A stretch of DNA of 64,000 nt from Blautia coccoides (GCF_034355335.1 NZ_CP136422.1:4064501-4128500), one strand, 5' to 3'. Positions 54,617-63,909 are shown, counted from the first letter of the stretch. Notes: generated by a model not told the origin, from the letters alone. Program-made: numbers and translations.

Positions 54617-54966
54617 GGTTCCACCGCTCCTTCCTGCAGGGTGTCTTCCTCCTGCTGCTCCGTCTCCCCGGTGTTCTCACCTTTCTTGTTCCATCCGTAT
54701 TCTTCCTCTATTTCCCGCGCGTAGTTTTCCCATTCCTCCCTGTCCCGCTCCTCCTCTTCCACATATCGGTTCACCCCTGCATCAATCTTATTTTCCAGGT
54801 GAAGAAAATCCAGGACAGGCGAGAGCAGAAGGAGTATCAGAAGCAGTCCCATATAAAACTGAATGTACTTTTTATAATTGTTGTCCGGCAGAAAATGCAT
54901 CACCGCGGATAAAAATATGAAGTAACACGCCAGGTTCCGCATCCAGCCGTAAAGTGTCTCTGTCAT
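54613..54966 (-). CDS. spoIIIAF: Stage III sporulation protein AF (short)
   Basis: 117 residues, clearly shorter than the about 200 of B. subtilis. Two membrane segments (YFIFLSAVMHFLP; FYMGLLLILLLLSPVLDFL) are followed by only a charged tail, so the soluble ring-building domain is reduced or absent. Position between AE and AG fixes the identity. Confidence 0.85.
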   Translation of the reverse strand: MTETLYGWMRNLACYFIFLSAVMHFLPDNNYKKYIQFYMGLLLILLLLSPVLDFLHLENKIDAGVNRYVEEEERDREEWENYAREIEEEYGWNKKGENTGETEQQEEDTLQEGAVEP

Positions 54967-54996
54967 ATTACCTGCCTCCTCCCCGGCTTGTTCCGG

Positions 54997-56343
54997 CTAA
55001 TGCCCGATAAAAGAAATGGTGAGCACTGCAATGGTGATCAAAAACAGCAGTTCCATTGTGAGCAGTACCTTTAACAGGAGCATACACCCGTCTCCGATGG
55101 TAGCCAAGGCTCCCACCATTCTTTTGTCAGATATGGGCTGTACCACAGCGGCCAGCAGTTTGTAGAGCAGGGTTGTCATGCCCAGCCGGATGACAGGCGG
55201 AAGGCCCACACACAGAATGACTATGATCCCGATCACCCCCAGCCCGTTCCTCACCAGAACAGCGGTTCCGAGGGCTACCTCTGTCACGCCGTTTATGGCA
55301 TTTCCGATGCCGGGGATGGCCGCCGCCGTCTTGCCGATCACATCCCGCTTGAGAGTGTCTATGGCAGGGCCTATCATGTTCTGGATGATCTGCATTCCGA
55401 TCACAACAGCAATGCAGGTCCGCATGGCCCATTCCACCACAGTCCTCACAAGTTCCGCCATTTTTGAAAGAAAGTCCTCACTGTGCAGATAATTCACAAG
55501 CTGCAGCAGTACGTATATATGGATACCCGGCAGGACACCTTTTAAAAAGACAACCTGTACCACATAGACCAACACCAGGACGATCTCATAGAATACCATA
55601 GCTGTGGCACTCCCCGTGGCCGCAGTGACTGCCAGGAAGTAGGAGGGCATCAATGCCTTCATAAAAGTGACAAAGCCTGTCAGCCCCTCACTTATCTCTA
55701 TGCTGAGTGTACCGAAGGAATGCACCAAAGATACAAGAAGAAGCATGTATACAATATAAAAACTGATCTCCCCCATCTGGCCGTTGTTAAACACATTGGA
55801 AAAGTTGGAAAAAAGCGCTGCCAGCAGCACCAGCAGCACCACATGGATCATGGTATCCCTCTCAGCCGCCAGATTGCTGTACAGCAGATTCTTTGCAAGA
55901 GAGATAAAATATTCTTTTGAGAACAGCTTCTCTCCGCTTAAGATCTTGTGCAGGGCATCCTCCAGGCTGAAGCTCTCTTCTCCCAGAAGTTCGTTGACGG
56001 CATCCTGCATCTGCTCCAGCTCCATGTCATCCATGAGCTTCTCCTCTGTGGCGCTCTGGGCGTCCCGGCGGACTTCCTCTTCATTTTCTGTCGCTTCATT
56101 TTCCGCCGTTTTTGTATGATCCGTCTCATCCCTATTTCCTTTGTCTGCTGCATTTTCATCCTCTTCCTCTTTTGGCTGTTCATCCTGTGAGGCTGTCCCC
56201 TGCGGCTGGTTTTTCAGGACTTCTTGTCCTGCGTTTGCCGAAAAAAAAGAGGCTTTCACCTCCACTGCAGCAGACAATACCAGAAACAGCACTGCCAGCA
56301 CACACCCTGCTGCCCTGACTCTTTTTCCGATCCCCCCTTTCAT
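54997..56343 (-). CDS. spoIIIAE: Stage III sporulation protein AE
   Basis: 448-residue polytopic protein: signal peptide or anchor, an acidic linker (about 45-100), then about seven or eight membrane helices (FFTVIG-type core here as VFYEIVLVLVYVVQVVFLKGVLPG). Part of the mother cell-forespore channel. ATGA overlap with spoIIIAD. Confidence 0.92.
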   Translation of the reverse strand: MKGGIGKRVRAAGCVLAVLFLVLSAAVEVKASFFSANAGQEVLKNQPQGTASQDEQPKEEEDENAADKGNRDETDHTKTAENEATENEEEVRRDAQSATEEKLMDDMELEQMQDAVNELLGEESFSLEDALHKILSGEKLFSKEYFISLAKNLLYSNLAAERDTMIHVVLLVLLAALFSNFSNVFNNGQMGEISFYIVYMLLLVSLVHSFGTLSIEISEGLTGFVTFMKALMPSYFLAVTAATGSATAMVFYEIVLVLVYVVQVVFLKGVLPGIHIYVLLQLVNYLHSEDFLSKMAELVRTVVEWAMRTCIAVVIGMQIIQNMIGPAIDTLKRDVIGKTAAAIPGIGNAINGVTEVALGTAVLVRNGLGVIGIIVILCVGLPPVIRLGMTTLLYKLLAAVVQPISDKRMVGALATIGDGCMLLLKVLLTMELLFLITIAVLTISFIGH

Positions 56344-56726
56344 ACCAAAAACCCGTAGATGGCCTCCATAAGTGCCAGAAGCACCGGCATGGACAATACC
56401 ATGATGTAAAGCTTGACAAATATCTCAATCTGGTTCCCGATCGCCCCATATCCCGCATCTTTGCAGATGCTGGCAGAGAACTGGCCGATATAGGCAGCTC
56501 CGATCATTTTCAGCAGTATGGTCAGATATTTTGTGTCCACAGGCACATACTCCTGAATCTTCAGTACGGAGTCCAGCAGGTAGGAGAGCTTCTGCGCCAT
56601 GAAGGTAAAGATGCAGATTCCCACTGCCAGGCTCAGATACAGAGAGTATTCTGGCTTTGTCTCTTTTAAAAACAGTGCCAGCACCACTCCTGTCATGCCC
56701 AGCATGACGATTTTCACCACTTCCAT
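56340..56726 (-). CDS. spoIIIAD: Stage III sporulation protein AD
   Basis: 128 residues, about four membrane helices, with the typical FTFMAQKLSYLLDSVLKIQEYVP region. Fourth gene of the operon, 19 bp after spoIIIAC. Confidence 0.92.
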   Translation of the reverse strand: MEVVKIVMLGMTGVVLALFLKETKPEYSLYLSLAVGICIFTFMAQKLSYLLDSVLKIQEYVPVDTKYLTILLKMIGAAYIGQFSASICKDAGYGAIGNQIEIFVKLYIMVLSMPVLLALMEAIYGFLV

Positions 56727-56745
56727 TCAAAGCCCTCCTTTCCTT

Positions 56746-56940
56746 CTACAGCGCAAATAACTCCTGTATGGTCTGGAATAAATCGTTGATGTAGGGCAGC
56801 ACCCAGAACAATACCAGTAAAAGTCCGGCAAGGCTTGTCAAAAAAGCCAGTTCTTCCCGCTGGCTGTGTTTTAAAATCTGGCACAGCACAGAGACCAGGA
56901 TCCCCACTGCACCGATTTTGAATAAAATTGTTACCTCCAC
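56746..56940 (-). CDS. spoIIIAC: Stage III sporulation protein AC
   Basis: 64-residue two-helix membrane protein (EVTILFKIGAVGILVSVLCQ at the start). The start is GTG at 56940 with GGGAGG 7 nt upstream, giving the family's usual length; the ATG at 56970 would add ten basic residues and lies before the ribosome binding site. Confidence 0.92.
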   Translation of the reverse strand: MEVTILFKIGAVGILVSVLCQILKHSQREELAFLTSLAGLLLVLFWVLPYINDLFQTIQELFAL

Positions 56941-56991
56941 TCTTTTTCCTCCCTTCCTGCTGGATCTCATGTCCCGTGCGCCCTGCCTTCC

Positions 56992-57510
56992 TCAGATAAG
57001 CGTTATGGCAAGAAAAATCCCACCCAGCACTCCCAGACTCTGATAAAGTCTTTTTTTTACAGGAATTTCGGCCTGGACCGCCTGAATTTTCCTCTCCAAT
57101 TCCTGCTGAAACAAAGCCATGGCATTTTCCTGCTGGGTGATATCCAGATATCCCAGATACTGCCCCAACTGTCTTAGCTCCTCTTTATCCTCTTTTGTAA
57201 GTGCACTGTCTCTGAACGCGTTTTCCGCCTCCTGCATAAAAATATCGGCAAATAAGATACCATCGTAGGCATCCGCCCGCTGTGCAACATTTTTCAAAAA
57301 ATCTGAAAATGGCGGAGTCAGTCTTCCCGCAGCCCGCAAAAGAGCCTCCGGAAGTGCTTCCTTTCGGTAACTGATCTCGCCCTTTATGAGCAGGACCATC
57401 CGCTGAAGTTCCCTGAGTCCCGCCAGTCTTTTCGTAAACCTCAGGCTTCTCTCGAAACCCAGAGCCGTACAGGAGAATACCACGAGACAGACTCCCAGCA
57501 CTTTCAGCAT
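56992..57510 (-). CDS. spoIIIAB: Stage III sporulation protein AB
   Basis: 172 residues with an N-terminal membrane helix, a helical soluble domain (GEISYRKEALPEAL) and a C-terminal helix (SLGVLGGIFLAITLI). Resembles type II secretion/GspF-like parts of the channel. It overlaps spoIIIAA by 7 bp. Confidence 0.92.
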   Translation of the reverse strand: MLKVLGVCLVVFSCTALGFERSLRFTKRLAGLRELQRMVLLIKGEISYRKEALPEALLRAAGRLTPPFSDFLKNVAQRADAYDGILFADIFMQEAENAFRDSALTKEDKEELRQLGQYLGYLDITQQENAMALFQQELERKIQAVQAEIPVKKRLYQSLGVLGGIFLAITLI

Positions 57511-58475
57511 AGGGTTCCTCTCCTCCTTTTTTCATCAAACAGACAGGTGCCTCTCTCATCAAATACAGCCTTCACCTTCCCTGCCTTGTCCTTGCTATGG
57601 AGAATAATATATCTCTCAAATATTTTCTCCTGCACCAGGCGCTGCATCAGAGGTTTCCTCTTGATATCCTCAATAGAGCTTCCGTGGACCGTGGCAAAAA
57701 GTTTACAGCCGCAGTGGATCACGGATTCTATGGCGTGAATATCCTCATAGTCCCCCAGCTCATCCACAGCCACCACCTCAGGTGACATGGAGCGGATCAG
57801 CATCATCATACCCTCCGCCTTTGGACAGCAGTCCAGAATATCCGTTCTGATTCCCAGATCATTTTGGGGAATCCCCTGATAGGAACCCGCGATCTCCGAG
57901 CGCTCATCCACCACCCCCACGGATTTACCCGGCAGATAGGAGTTGCCGTCACTGACCTGGCGTATCAGATCGCGCAGCAGAGTGGTCTTCCCGCACATAG
58001 GCGGGGAAATGATCAGCGTGTGGCAGACATTTCCTTTGCTGATCACATAGGGAAGTATCTGACTGGCACATCCTTTTATCTGGTGTGAAAGTCTCAGATT
58101 TATATATGATATGTATTTCAGGCTTTTGATCTTCGCTCCGTCCAGTACCGTTTTACCGGCAATTCCCACACGGTGGCCTCCCTGAATGGTAATGAATCCC
58201 TGCCGGATCTCTTCCTCAAATGCGTACATGGAATAATTGCTCACATACTCCATGGTCTCCCGCAGGTCCTTTGCCTCAATCTGGCAGACGCCCTGCATCT
58301 GTTTGGTCAGTTTTCCGTCTTTTGTCAGAAAATACTCATTCCCTTTGTATATTAAGATCAGCGGCGCATTCACCCTCAGCCGGATCTCATACAGATGTTC
58401 CATATCAAACTCCGCGTGCTCCAGGGCTGCCCTGATCTTTTGGGGAAATAAACGTATAATATCCCTTTCTCTCAT
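57504..58475 (-). CDS. spoIIIAA: Stage III sporulation protein AA (ATPase)
   Basis: 323-residue secretion-type ATPase: Walker A ISPPMCGKTTLLRDL, Walker B region EVVAVDELGDYED, R-loop GVVDERSEIAGSY. Powers the mother cell-forespore channel. GAGGTG precedes the ATG. First gene of the eight-gene operon. Confidence 0.96.
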   Translation of the reverse strand: MRERDIIRLFPQKIRAALEHAEFDMEHLYEIRLRVNAPLILIYKGNEYFLTKDGKLTKQMQGVCQIEAKDLRETMEYVSNYSMYAFEEEIRQGFITIQGGHRVGIAGKTVLDGAKIKSLKYISYINLRLSHQIKGCASQILPYVISKGNVCHTLIISPPMCGKTTLLRDLIRQVSDGNSYLPGKSVGVVDERSEIAGSYQGIPQNDLGIRTDILDCCPKAEGMMMLIRSMSPEVVAVDELGDYEDIHAIESVIHCGCKLFATVHGSSIEDIKRKPLMQRLVQEKIFERYIILHSKDKAGKVKAVFDERGTCLFDEKRRRGTLC

Positions 58476-58494
58476 TGTCTCACCTCTTTAAAAC

Positions 58495-58523
58495 AATATA
58501 TGAGGACAATCCCTATTTCATAC
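58495..58523 (-). promoter_or_regulatory. Candidate sigma-E promoter of spoIIIA
   Basis: On the minus strand GTATGAA, a 14-bp spacer and CATATATT resemble the sigma-E pattern (ATATT-like, 14 bp, CATACAnT), about 20 bp upstream of the start. The match is partial; sigma-E control is known for this operon in B. subtilis. Confidence 0.4.
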
Positions 58524-58643
58524 GAAAAATATATCACTGCTCTGTCCTTTCGGGCACAATCTCTCTCTGCCGGATATATACGCAATGAAATCTTGCCAGC
58601 GGACATTTCCTGTTGACCTTTTTTCCTTCTTATCTTATGCTGA

Positions 58644-59165
58644 TACTATCTTTGCAAGTCCAAATTTATTTTTTCTATAGCTGTTTTAAAACATTGTTTA
58701 GAAAGTACGGCAGAGCACACCTGGCACCTGGCACTCTTTGCCGGCATAATGCTGGAACACTACCCTGAGCTGGATGCGGGGAAAACCCTGCTCATGTGTC
58801 TCATCCACGATATAGGTGAAATATATGACGGAGATATCTCCGCGGCGCTTCTTTCTGACAGCTCCCAAAAATATCAAGGAGAACATCGGGCTGCCGAACG
58901 GGTATTCTCTCTGCTGCCCGATAGACAAAAGAAATCTTTTATGGATCTCTGGCAGGAATATGAGGATGGCCGGACACCGGAATCCCGTCTGGTAAAAGCA
59001 CTGGATAAGGCTGAAACTATAATCCAGCATAATATAGGAAAAAATCCCCCGGATTTTGACTATGCATTCAATCTGCAGTACGGAAAACCGTATTTTACAG
59101 AGGATGCGCTGCTTGAAGAAATACGAAGTGCGCTGGATGAGGAAACCAGGAGGCATATTCCGTAA
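58644..59165 (+). pseudogene. 5'-truncated HD-domain hydrolase (YfbR-like)
   Basis: The open frame runs from just after a stop at 58641 and reads ESTAEHTWHLALFAGIMLEH from about 58701, followed by LIHDIGEIYDGD and later DKAETIIQHN. These are the H, HD and D metal ligands of YfbR/COG1896-type HD phosphohydrolases. Upstream of the first ligand there is no ATG, GTG or TTG, and the about 35 residues that normally precede it are absent. A start at ATG 58749 would omit the first His. It is therefore a 5'-deleted remnant, though the rest is intact. Confidence 0.75.
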
Positions 59166-59180
59166 AAGAACTGTACATAT

Positions 59181-59231
59181 AAAAAACGCCGGATCGTGAG
59201 AGAAAACCCCCTCTCAAAATCCGGCATTTTT
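59181..59231. terminator. Bidirectional terminator between HD remnant and GH127 gene
   Basis: AAAAACGCCGGAT / ATCCGGC-TTTTT with an inner TGAGAG/CTCTCA stem, between converging genes. Confidence 0.9.
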
Positions 59232-59268
59232 ATTCAGCATATCAAGTTCTATCTTTTGTCTTCCGCAA

Positions 59269-61212
59269 TCAGATTCTGACCCATACAAGCATCTCTCCCA
59301 CTGTCCTGTTTGTCCAGGCATAATAGGGAATGAATTTCAGTGTCTGAGGTTCAAATTTTCTACCTGCGTATGTTTTGTAAAGTGTCTTTTCATCCCACTC
59401 TTCCTCTGAGAGACGTTTTCCCTCTGTGGTCAGGGTCACAACACCCTTTAACAGGTCTTTTTCGTATTTTACTGCAAACTCCGGATTTTCATTCAGATAT
59501 AATTCCTGAAGCTGATCGCCATTGTCTGCCTCCTCCAGGCAATACACAACAGGCCCGCGCATAACTGCCACTTTTCCAATATCTTCCCTGACTCTCGGGT
59601 TTGCGGCAACCAGTTCCACCGGCATTTCCATGGAAAATACAATCTCATCTTGATTTTTCCAGCAGCGCTCCAAAAGGAGATACCCGTTCTCCACAGGGCA
59701 GCTTACGGCTTCCCCATTGAGTTTGAGCGTATAGCTGCGGCACCAGCCCGGCACACGGATGGCATATGTAAATGCTGTGTCTTCCTCATTTTCAATCTGT
59801 ATTTTCACGTCACCGTTCCATGGATAATCTGTCTCCACTTTAAATTGATTCTCTTTCCCGTCCAGAACCGCATGCATACTGCCGCCGATAAACAGATTCA
59901 TGAAAAATTCCTTTTCATTATATTCATAGGCATATCCGCCAATGGAGGAGAGAAGGCGTGCTACATTGGGCGGGCAGCAGGCACAGCCAAACCATTTCTG
60001 GCGTTCCACTTTCACATGTTTTTTGTAATAATCCTTCTCAGATGCCTCCGGCACAGCCTCCAGGGGATTTACATAGAAGAATTTTTTACCGTCCAGAGAC
60101 ATACCGCTGATGACCCCATTATAGAGGCAGCGTTCCATCACATCCGCATATCTGCTGTCCTTGGTTATTTCAAACATTCTTCTGGCAAAGAAAATCAATC
60201 CGATAGCGGCACAGGTCTCCGCATAAACTGTGTCATTGGGCAGATCATAGTCAAAGGTAAATGCCTCCCCGTACTGGGAAGAGCCGATGGAACCAGTTAC
60301 ATACATCTGTTTTTCCACAATATTGTCCCAGATCCTCTGACATGCCTCAAACAATTCCTGGTCCTTTACTGCACTTGCCACCTCAGCCATTCCGGTATAG
60401 AGATATACGGCACGGACTGCATGGCCTTCCGCTCTGTCCTGCTGACGGACCGGTTTGCCTGCCTGATAGTATTGATCCTGGAAGTAGCTGTCCTTCCAGA
60501 AGAAATCATTTTTGTTCTTTTCCCTTTCCTCGGCAAAGTACAGGGGTGCCTGCCCTCTCTGGTCAATAAAATATTTTGCAAGTTCCAGATGCTTGGGATC
60601 TTTTGTCACCTCATAAAGTGCCACAAGTGCCATTTCAGCCACCTCATGACCTGGGTATCCCGGTTTCTTTCCCGGCGCGTTTCCTATATTTTCATAGACA
60701 CAATTCACATAGCCCACAGCCGTGTCTAAAAATTTTCTCTTTCCTGTTGCCTTGTAATAAGCCACAGCTCCTTCCACCATGTGTCCCAGGCAGTAAAGCT
60801 CGTGGTGGTCCATAAGGTTTGTAAAGCGCTTTTCCAGACCGTTCAAAATGTAATAAGTGTCCAGATATCCATCCGGCTGCTGTGCCGCGCTGATGATCTC
60901 AATAGCCTGGTCTGCCGTTGCCTCCAGCGCTTCGTCCGGGTGCCACATCAGACTGTAGGCCACCGCTTCCAGCCACTTATAGGCATCACTGTCCTGGAAT
61001 ACCATTCCCTGGAACCTGCCCTCTTGCATCCCGGCGGCTACGCGGAAATTCTGCATACAGTAACTTGGCTCTGCCCCTTCGATCCTGTCATTCAATGCTT
61101 CCCACTGGTAAGGGATCACATGATTTCTCACCAATTCCATATACTCTTTCCAAAAATCATCCTGGATGGAAACATCGCCAAGCGGCATCATTTTCACTTT
61201 CTTTTCTAACAT
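59269..61212 (-). CDS. Glycoside hydrolase family 127 (beta-L-arabinofuranosidase type)
   Basis: 647-residue cytoplasmic GH127 (formerly DUF1680). An (alpha/alpha)6 barrel with AAQQPDGYLDTYY, the YAETCAAIG Glu and the zinc/nucleophile cysteines in KWFGCACCPPN matches HypBA1, which removes beta-L-arabinofuranose from plant hydroxyproline glycans. No signal peptide, so the substrate is imported. ATG 61212 has AGGAGG 6 nt upstream. It is divergent from an AraC-type regulator that probably controls it. Confidence 0.9.
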   Translation of the reverse strand: MLEKKVKMMPLGDVSIQDDFWKEYMELVRNHVIPYQWEALNDRIEGAEPSYCMQNFRVAAGMQEGRFQGMVFQDSDAYKWLEAVAYSLMWHPDEALEATADQAIEIISAAQQPDGYLDTYYILNGLEKRFTNLMDHHELYCLGHMVEGAVAYYKATGKRKFLDTAVGYVNCVYENIGNAPGKKPGYPGHEVAEMALVALYEVTKDPKHLELAKYFIDQRGQAPLYFAEEREKNKNDFFWKDSYFQDQYYQAGKPVRQQDRAEGHAVRAVYLYTGMAEVASAVKDQELFEACQRIWDNIVEKQMYVTGSIGSSQYGEAFTFDYDLPNDTVYAETCAAIGLIFFARRMFEITKDSRYADVMERCLYNGVISGMSLDGKKFFYVNPLEAVPEASEKDYYKKHVKVERQKWFGCACCPPNVARLLSSIGGYAYEYNEKEFFMNLFIGGSMHAVLDGKENQFKVETDYPWNGDVKIQIENEEDTAFTYAIRVPGWCRSYTLKLNGEAVSCPVENGYLLLERCWKNQDEIVFSMEMPVELVAANPRVREDIGKVAVMRGPVVYCLEEADNGDQLQELYLNENPEFAVKYEKDLLKGVVTLTTEGKRLSEEEWDEKTLYKTYAGRKFEPQTLKFIPYYAWTNRTVGEMLVWVRI

Positions 61213-61225
61213 GCTGTACCTCCTA

Positions 61226-61241
61226 AATTTAACGTTGAATT
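61226..61241. promoter_or_regulatory. Candidate operator upstream of the GH127 gene
   Basis: AATTTAACGTTGAATT is a 16-bp near-palindrome (14 of 16 positions symmetric), 14 bp upstream of the GH127 start, between the two divergent genes. Its regulator is not known; the AraC protein next door is one candidate. Confidence 0.35.
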
Positions 61242-61405
61242 CCAAGATTCTTCGTGCTACCATAAAAGAAGGGAATTTCTTTTGCGGCAGCATATCAATT
61301 CCTGACTTTTCCCTTGTTTATCAGGTTTTATCTCATAGAATCATTGTACCATTTACAGTTTTTGAAACAACTTATAAATCAAAAGAAAAGGTGGTCATAT
61401 CCCAG

Positions 61406-62305
61406 ATGTTATATTGTATTTGTGATGCCTCAAAACCGGCAGAATATCTGACCTGCGGCAATCTTGTAAGTGAAAACGGATTTGTGCACCTTCACAGAAC
61501 ACTGGATTTCTTTGTTCTGATCTTAGTGCAGGAGGGAACTCTGCACATCTGTCAGGACGGCAGAGCTTATGATATCAGCCCCGGTGAATTCTTTGTCCTC
61601 TTCCCCGGAAGTACCCATTACGGATATAAACCCACCCGGGGATATCTCTCCTACTGCTGGACACACTTTACACTGCCGGACAGCCCCGCGGATTCCATAA
61701 AAAATCTGTCCCCTTTTGGCAAAGATCATTTCCGTACAGAAGACGGTTGCCTCTTTGATCCCTTCTCTGCTGAAATGATATTTCTCCCGGAGCACGGTAA
61801 GATCCTTCCGGAAAAGCGCTCCCAGCTATTGTTTCTCCAGCTTCTGGATCTGGCAAAACGCAGCAGCTATCAGATGACCCGGAGCTGCTGCCACGCGCTG
61901 AATCTGCTCCTTCTGGAGATAAGCCGTGAATACCTGCTGGCAGAGCATTTCGGACAGGAGCTGCTGCCAACTTCTGTGCAGGATATTACAGAATGGATAC
62001 AGAGTCATTTTGACCAGCCTTTGACAGTCCGGGGCCTGGCGGAAAAATTCGGATACCATCCCACCTATCTGTCCGCCCTGATCAAACAGTACACCGGTTA
62101 TCCCCTTGTCACCTACATCAACCGCACACGCATCAGCGTATCAAAAAATCTGCTGAACAGCCATTCCCTGACTATCCGGCAGATTTCTTCCATGTGCGGA
62201 TTCACTGATGAAAAACATTTCATGAAGCTGTTCCGGCAGTTTGAGGGCATGACCCCCACACAATACCGAAAAGCCTTTGACCAGAAAAAGATCAACACAC
62301 TCTAA
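61406..62305 (+). CDS. AraC family transcriptional regulator
   Basis: 299 residues: N-terminal cupin sugar-binding domain (QEGTLHICQDGRAYDISPGE; PGSTHYGYKP) and C-terminal double helix-turn-helix (LAEKFGYHPTYLSALIKQYTG; ISSMCGFTDEKHFMKLFRQ; GMTPTQYRK). Likely an activator of the divergent GH127 gene in response to an arabinose-containing sugar. ATG 61406 lies 10 nt after AAAGGTGG. The frame continues upstream to 61166 but crosses into the GH127 coding region. Confidence 0.88.
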   Translation: MLYCICDASKPAEYLTCGNLVSENGFVHLHRTLDFFVLILVQEGTLHICQDGRAYDISPGEFFVLFPGSTHYGYKPTRGYLSYCWTHFTLPDSPADSIKNLSPFGKDHFRTEDGCLFDPFSAEMIFLPEHGKILPEKRSQLLFLQLLDLAKRSSYQMTRSCCHALNLLLLEISREYLLAEHFGQELLPTSVQDITEWIQSHFDQPLTVRGLAEKFGYHPTYLSALIKQYTGYPLVTYINRTRISVSKNLLNSHSLTIRQISSMCGFTDEKHFMKLFRQFEGMTPTQYRKAFDQKKINTL

Positions 62306-62361
62306 CTATATGTTTTGAACCGCCTGGCCATAGTGCCGTATCACCGACTGGCACCTCCATG

Positions 62362-62766
62362 TCAATAGTCCGCCCAGTCCGGGCAGTCACTCCCACTGTC
62401 CATGGAGGCCTTAATATCACTGTAATAGCTCAGTTTACGGCTTATCTGCTTCTGCGCAGACTTCAGCTTTTCTATCTGCTTTGCCACATGCTCTTCCTGC
62501 TCTTTTAAAAGCGCAAGGATTTCATTGATATGCTCACGCTCCTCCTCTTCGTATGCAAAAAATTCCAAAAGCTGTGCCATAGACATTCCTGTCTCCTTAA
62601 AACAGCAGATGGCTCCCAGGCGGTTTATATGCTCCTCCGTATAGATCCGCTGCTTTGCCTCTGTCTTTTCCACAGCAGGCAAAAGCCGGATCTCCTCATA
62701 ATATCTCAGGGTGGACGCAGGGAGGTCAAACATCTGGGATACTTGTCTTATTGTGTATGTTTTCAT
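62362..62766 (-). CDS. MerR family regulator, aldehyde-sensing AdhR type
   Basis: 134 residues: MerR winged helix (YTIRQVSQMFDLPASTLRYYEE), then a dimerisation coiled coil (about 75-120). C55 in LGAICCFKETGM aligns, from memory, with Cys52 of B. subtilis AdhR, the aldehyde-sensing residue. ATG 62766 (second of two ATGs) has the better distance to GAGGAG. The divergent target is an aldo/keto reductase with a perfect MerR-type operator. Confidence 0.85.
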   Translation of the reverse strand: MKTYTIRQVSQMFDLPASTLRYYEEIRLLPAVEKTEAKQRIYTEEHINRLGAICCFKETGMSMAQLLEFFAYEEEEREHINEILALLKEQEEHVAKQIEKLKSAQKQISRKLSYYSDIKASMDSGSDCPDWADY

Positions 62767-62835
62767 CATAATCTCCTCATTTTCGGCAAGTGGAAGTCTG
62801 AAGTTGGGGCAAATGTGACAAAGTTAAGATTTTTA

Positions 62836-62866
62836 TTGACTTCAAGTATACTTGAAGTGTTAGACT
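62836..62866 (+). promoter_or_regulatory. MerR-type promoter with perfect 20-bp operator
   Basis: TTGACT (62836-62841) and TAGACT (62861-62866) are separated by 19 bp, the overlong spacer typical of MerR-activated promoters. The palindrome ACTTCAAGTATACTTGAAGT (62839-62858) fills the spacer exactly. It drives the aldo/keto reductase gene. Confidence 0.93.
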
Positions 62867-62913
62867 TTGTAAAGAGACAACGATACAAAGAAACTTAGAA
62901 AAGGAGATCACTT

Positions 62914-63909
62914 ATGTACAGAGCAAATGACAAACGATATGATACCATGACATACAACCGCTGCGGACACAGCGGCTTAAAGCTTCCGGCAGTCTCTTTG
63001 GGATTGTGGCATAATTTTGGAGACACTGCGGTATATGAGAATATGAAAAAACTTTGCTTTACCGCTTTTGACAACGGCATCACCCACTTTGACCTGGCTA
63101 ACAATTACGGCCCTGAACCGGGAAGCGCGGAAAAAAATTTCGGAAGGATCGTAAAGGAAAACCTTTCCTCTTACAGAGATGAAATGATCATCAGCACCAA
63201 GGCAGGCTATGATATGTGGCCGGGTCCCTACGGTGACTGGGGCAGCAAAAAATATCTGACTGCCAGTCTGGACCAGAGTCTCTTGCGCATGGGCCTTGAT
63301 TATGTGGATATCTTCTACCATCACAGAATGGACCCGGAGACGCCGCTTGAGGAAACCATGGGTGCCCTGGATCAGACAGTGAGAAGCGGAAAAGCCCTTT
63401 ATGTGGGACTCTCCAACTATGACGGCGAAACCATGAAAAAGGCGGCAGCCATCTTAACGGACCTGAAATGCCCCTTTGTGATCAACCAGAATTCCTATAA
63501 CATTTTCAACCGCACCATAGAAAATAATGGTTTAAAAAAGGCATGTGAAGAGGAGAAAAAAGGAATCATCTCCTTCAGCCCCCTGGCACAGGGCATGCTC
63601 ACTGACCGCTACTTAAAAGGAATCCCCTCGGACAGCCGGGTGGTCACGGACGGACGCTTCTTAAATGCAGGCCAGCTCACAGAAGACCGCCTGGACTGCA
63701 TCCGCGGTCTGAACGAAATTGCCGCACAGCGCGGGGAGAGTCTTGCGCAGATGGCGCTTAAATGGGTATTAAAAGATGGTGTGGTGACCAGTGTACTTGT
63801 TGGTGCATCCAAAGCAGAACAGATACTTGATAATTTGAACGTACAAAAAAGTGCTCCGTTTACGGAAGAGGAACTGAAAAAAATTGACGCTCTGTCCACG
63901 CAGCGGTAA
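62914..63909 (+). CDS. Aldo/keto reductase, YghZ (methylglyoxal/glyceraldehyde-3-phosphate reductase) type
   Basis: 331-residue NADPH-dependent reductase. Catalytic tetrad visible: Asp in THFDLANNYG with Tyr, Lys in ISTKAGYDMWPGPYGDWGSKKY and His in YVDIFYHHRMD. The GPYGDWGS insert is typical of YghZ/Gpr-like proteins, which reduce methylglyoxal and related aldehydes. AAAGGAG precedes the ATG. It is controlled by the divergent MerR protein, so this is an aldehyde-stress detoxification pair. Confidence 0.92.
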   Translation: MYRANDKRYDTMTYNRCGHSGLKLPAVSLGLWHNFGDTAVYENMKKLCFTAFDNGITHFDLANNYGPEPGSAEKNFGRIVKENLSSYRDEMIISTKAGYDMWPGPYGDWGSKKYLTASLDQSLLRMGLDYVDIFYHHRMDPETPLEETMGALDQTVRSGKALYVGLSNYDGETMKKAAAILTDLKCPFVINQNSYNIFNRTIENNGLKKACEEEKKGIISFSPLAQGMLTDRYLKGIPSDSRVVTDGRFLNAGQLTEDRLDCIRGLNEIAAQRGESLAQMALKWVLKDGVVTSVLVGASKAEQILDNLNVQKSAPFTEEELKKIDALSTQR

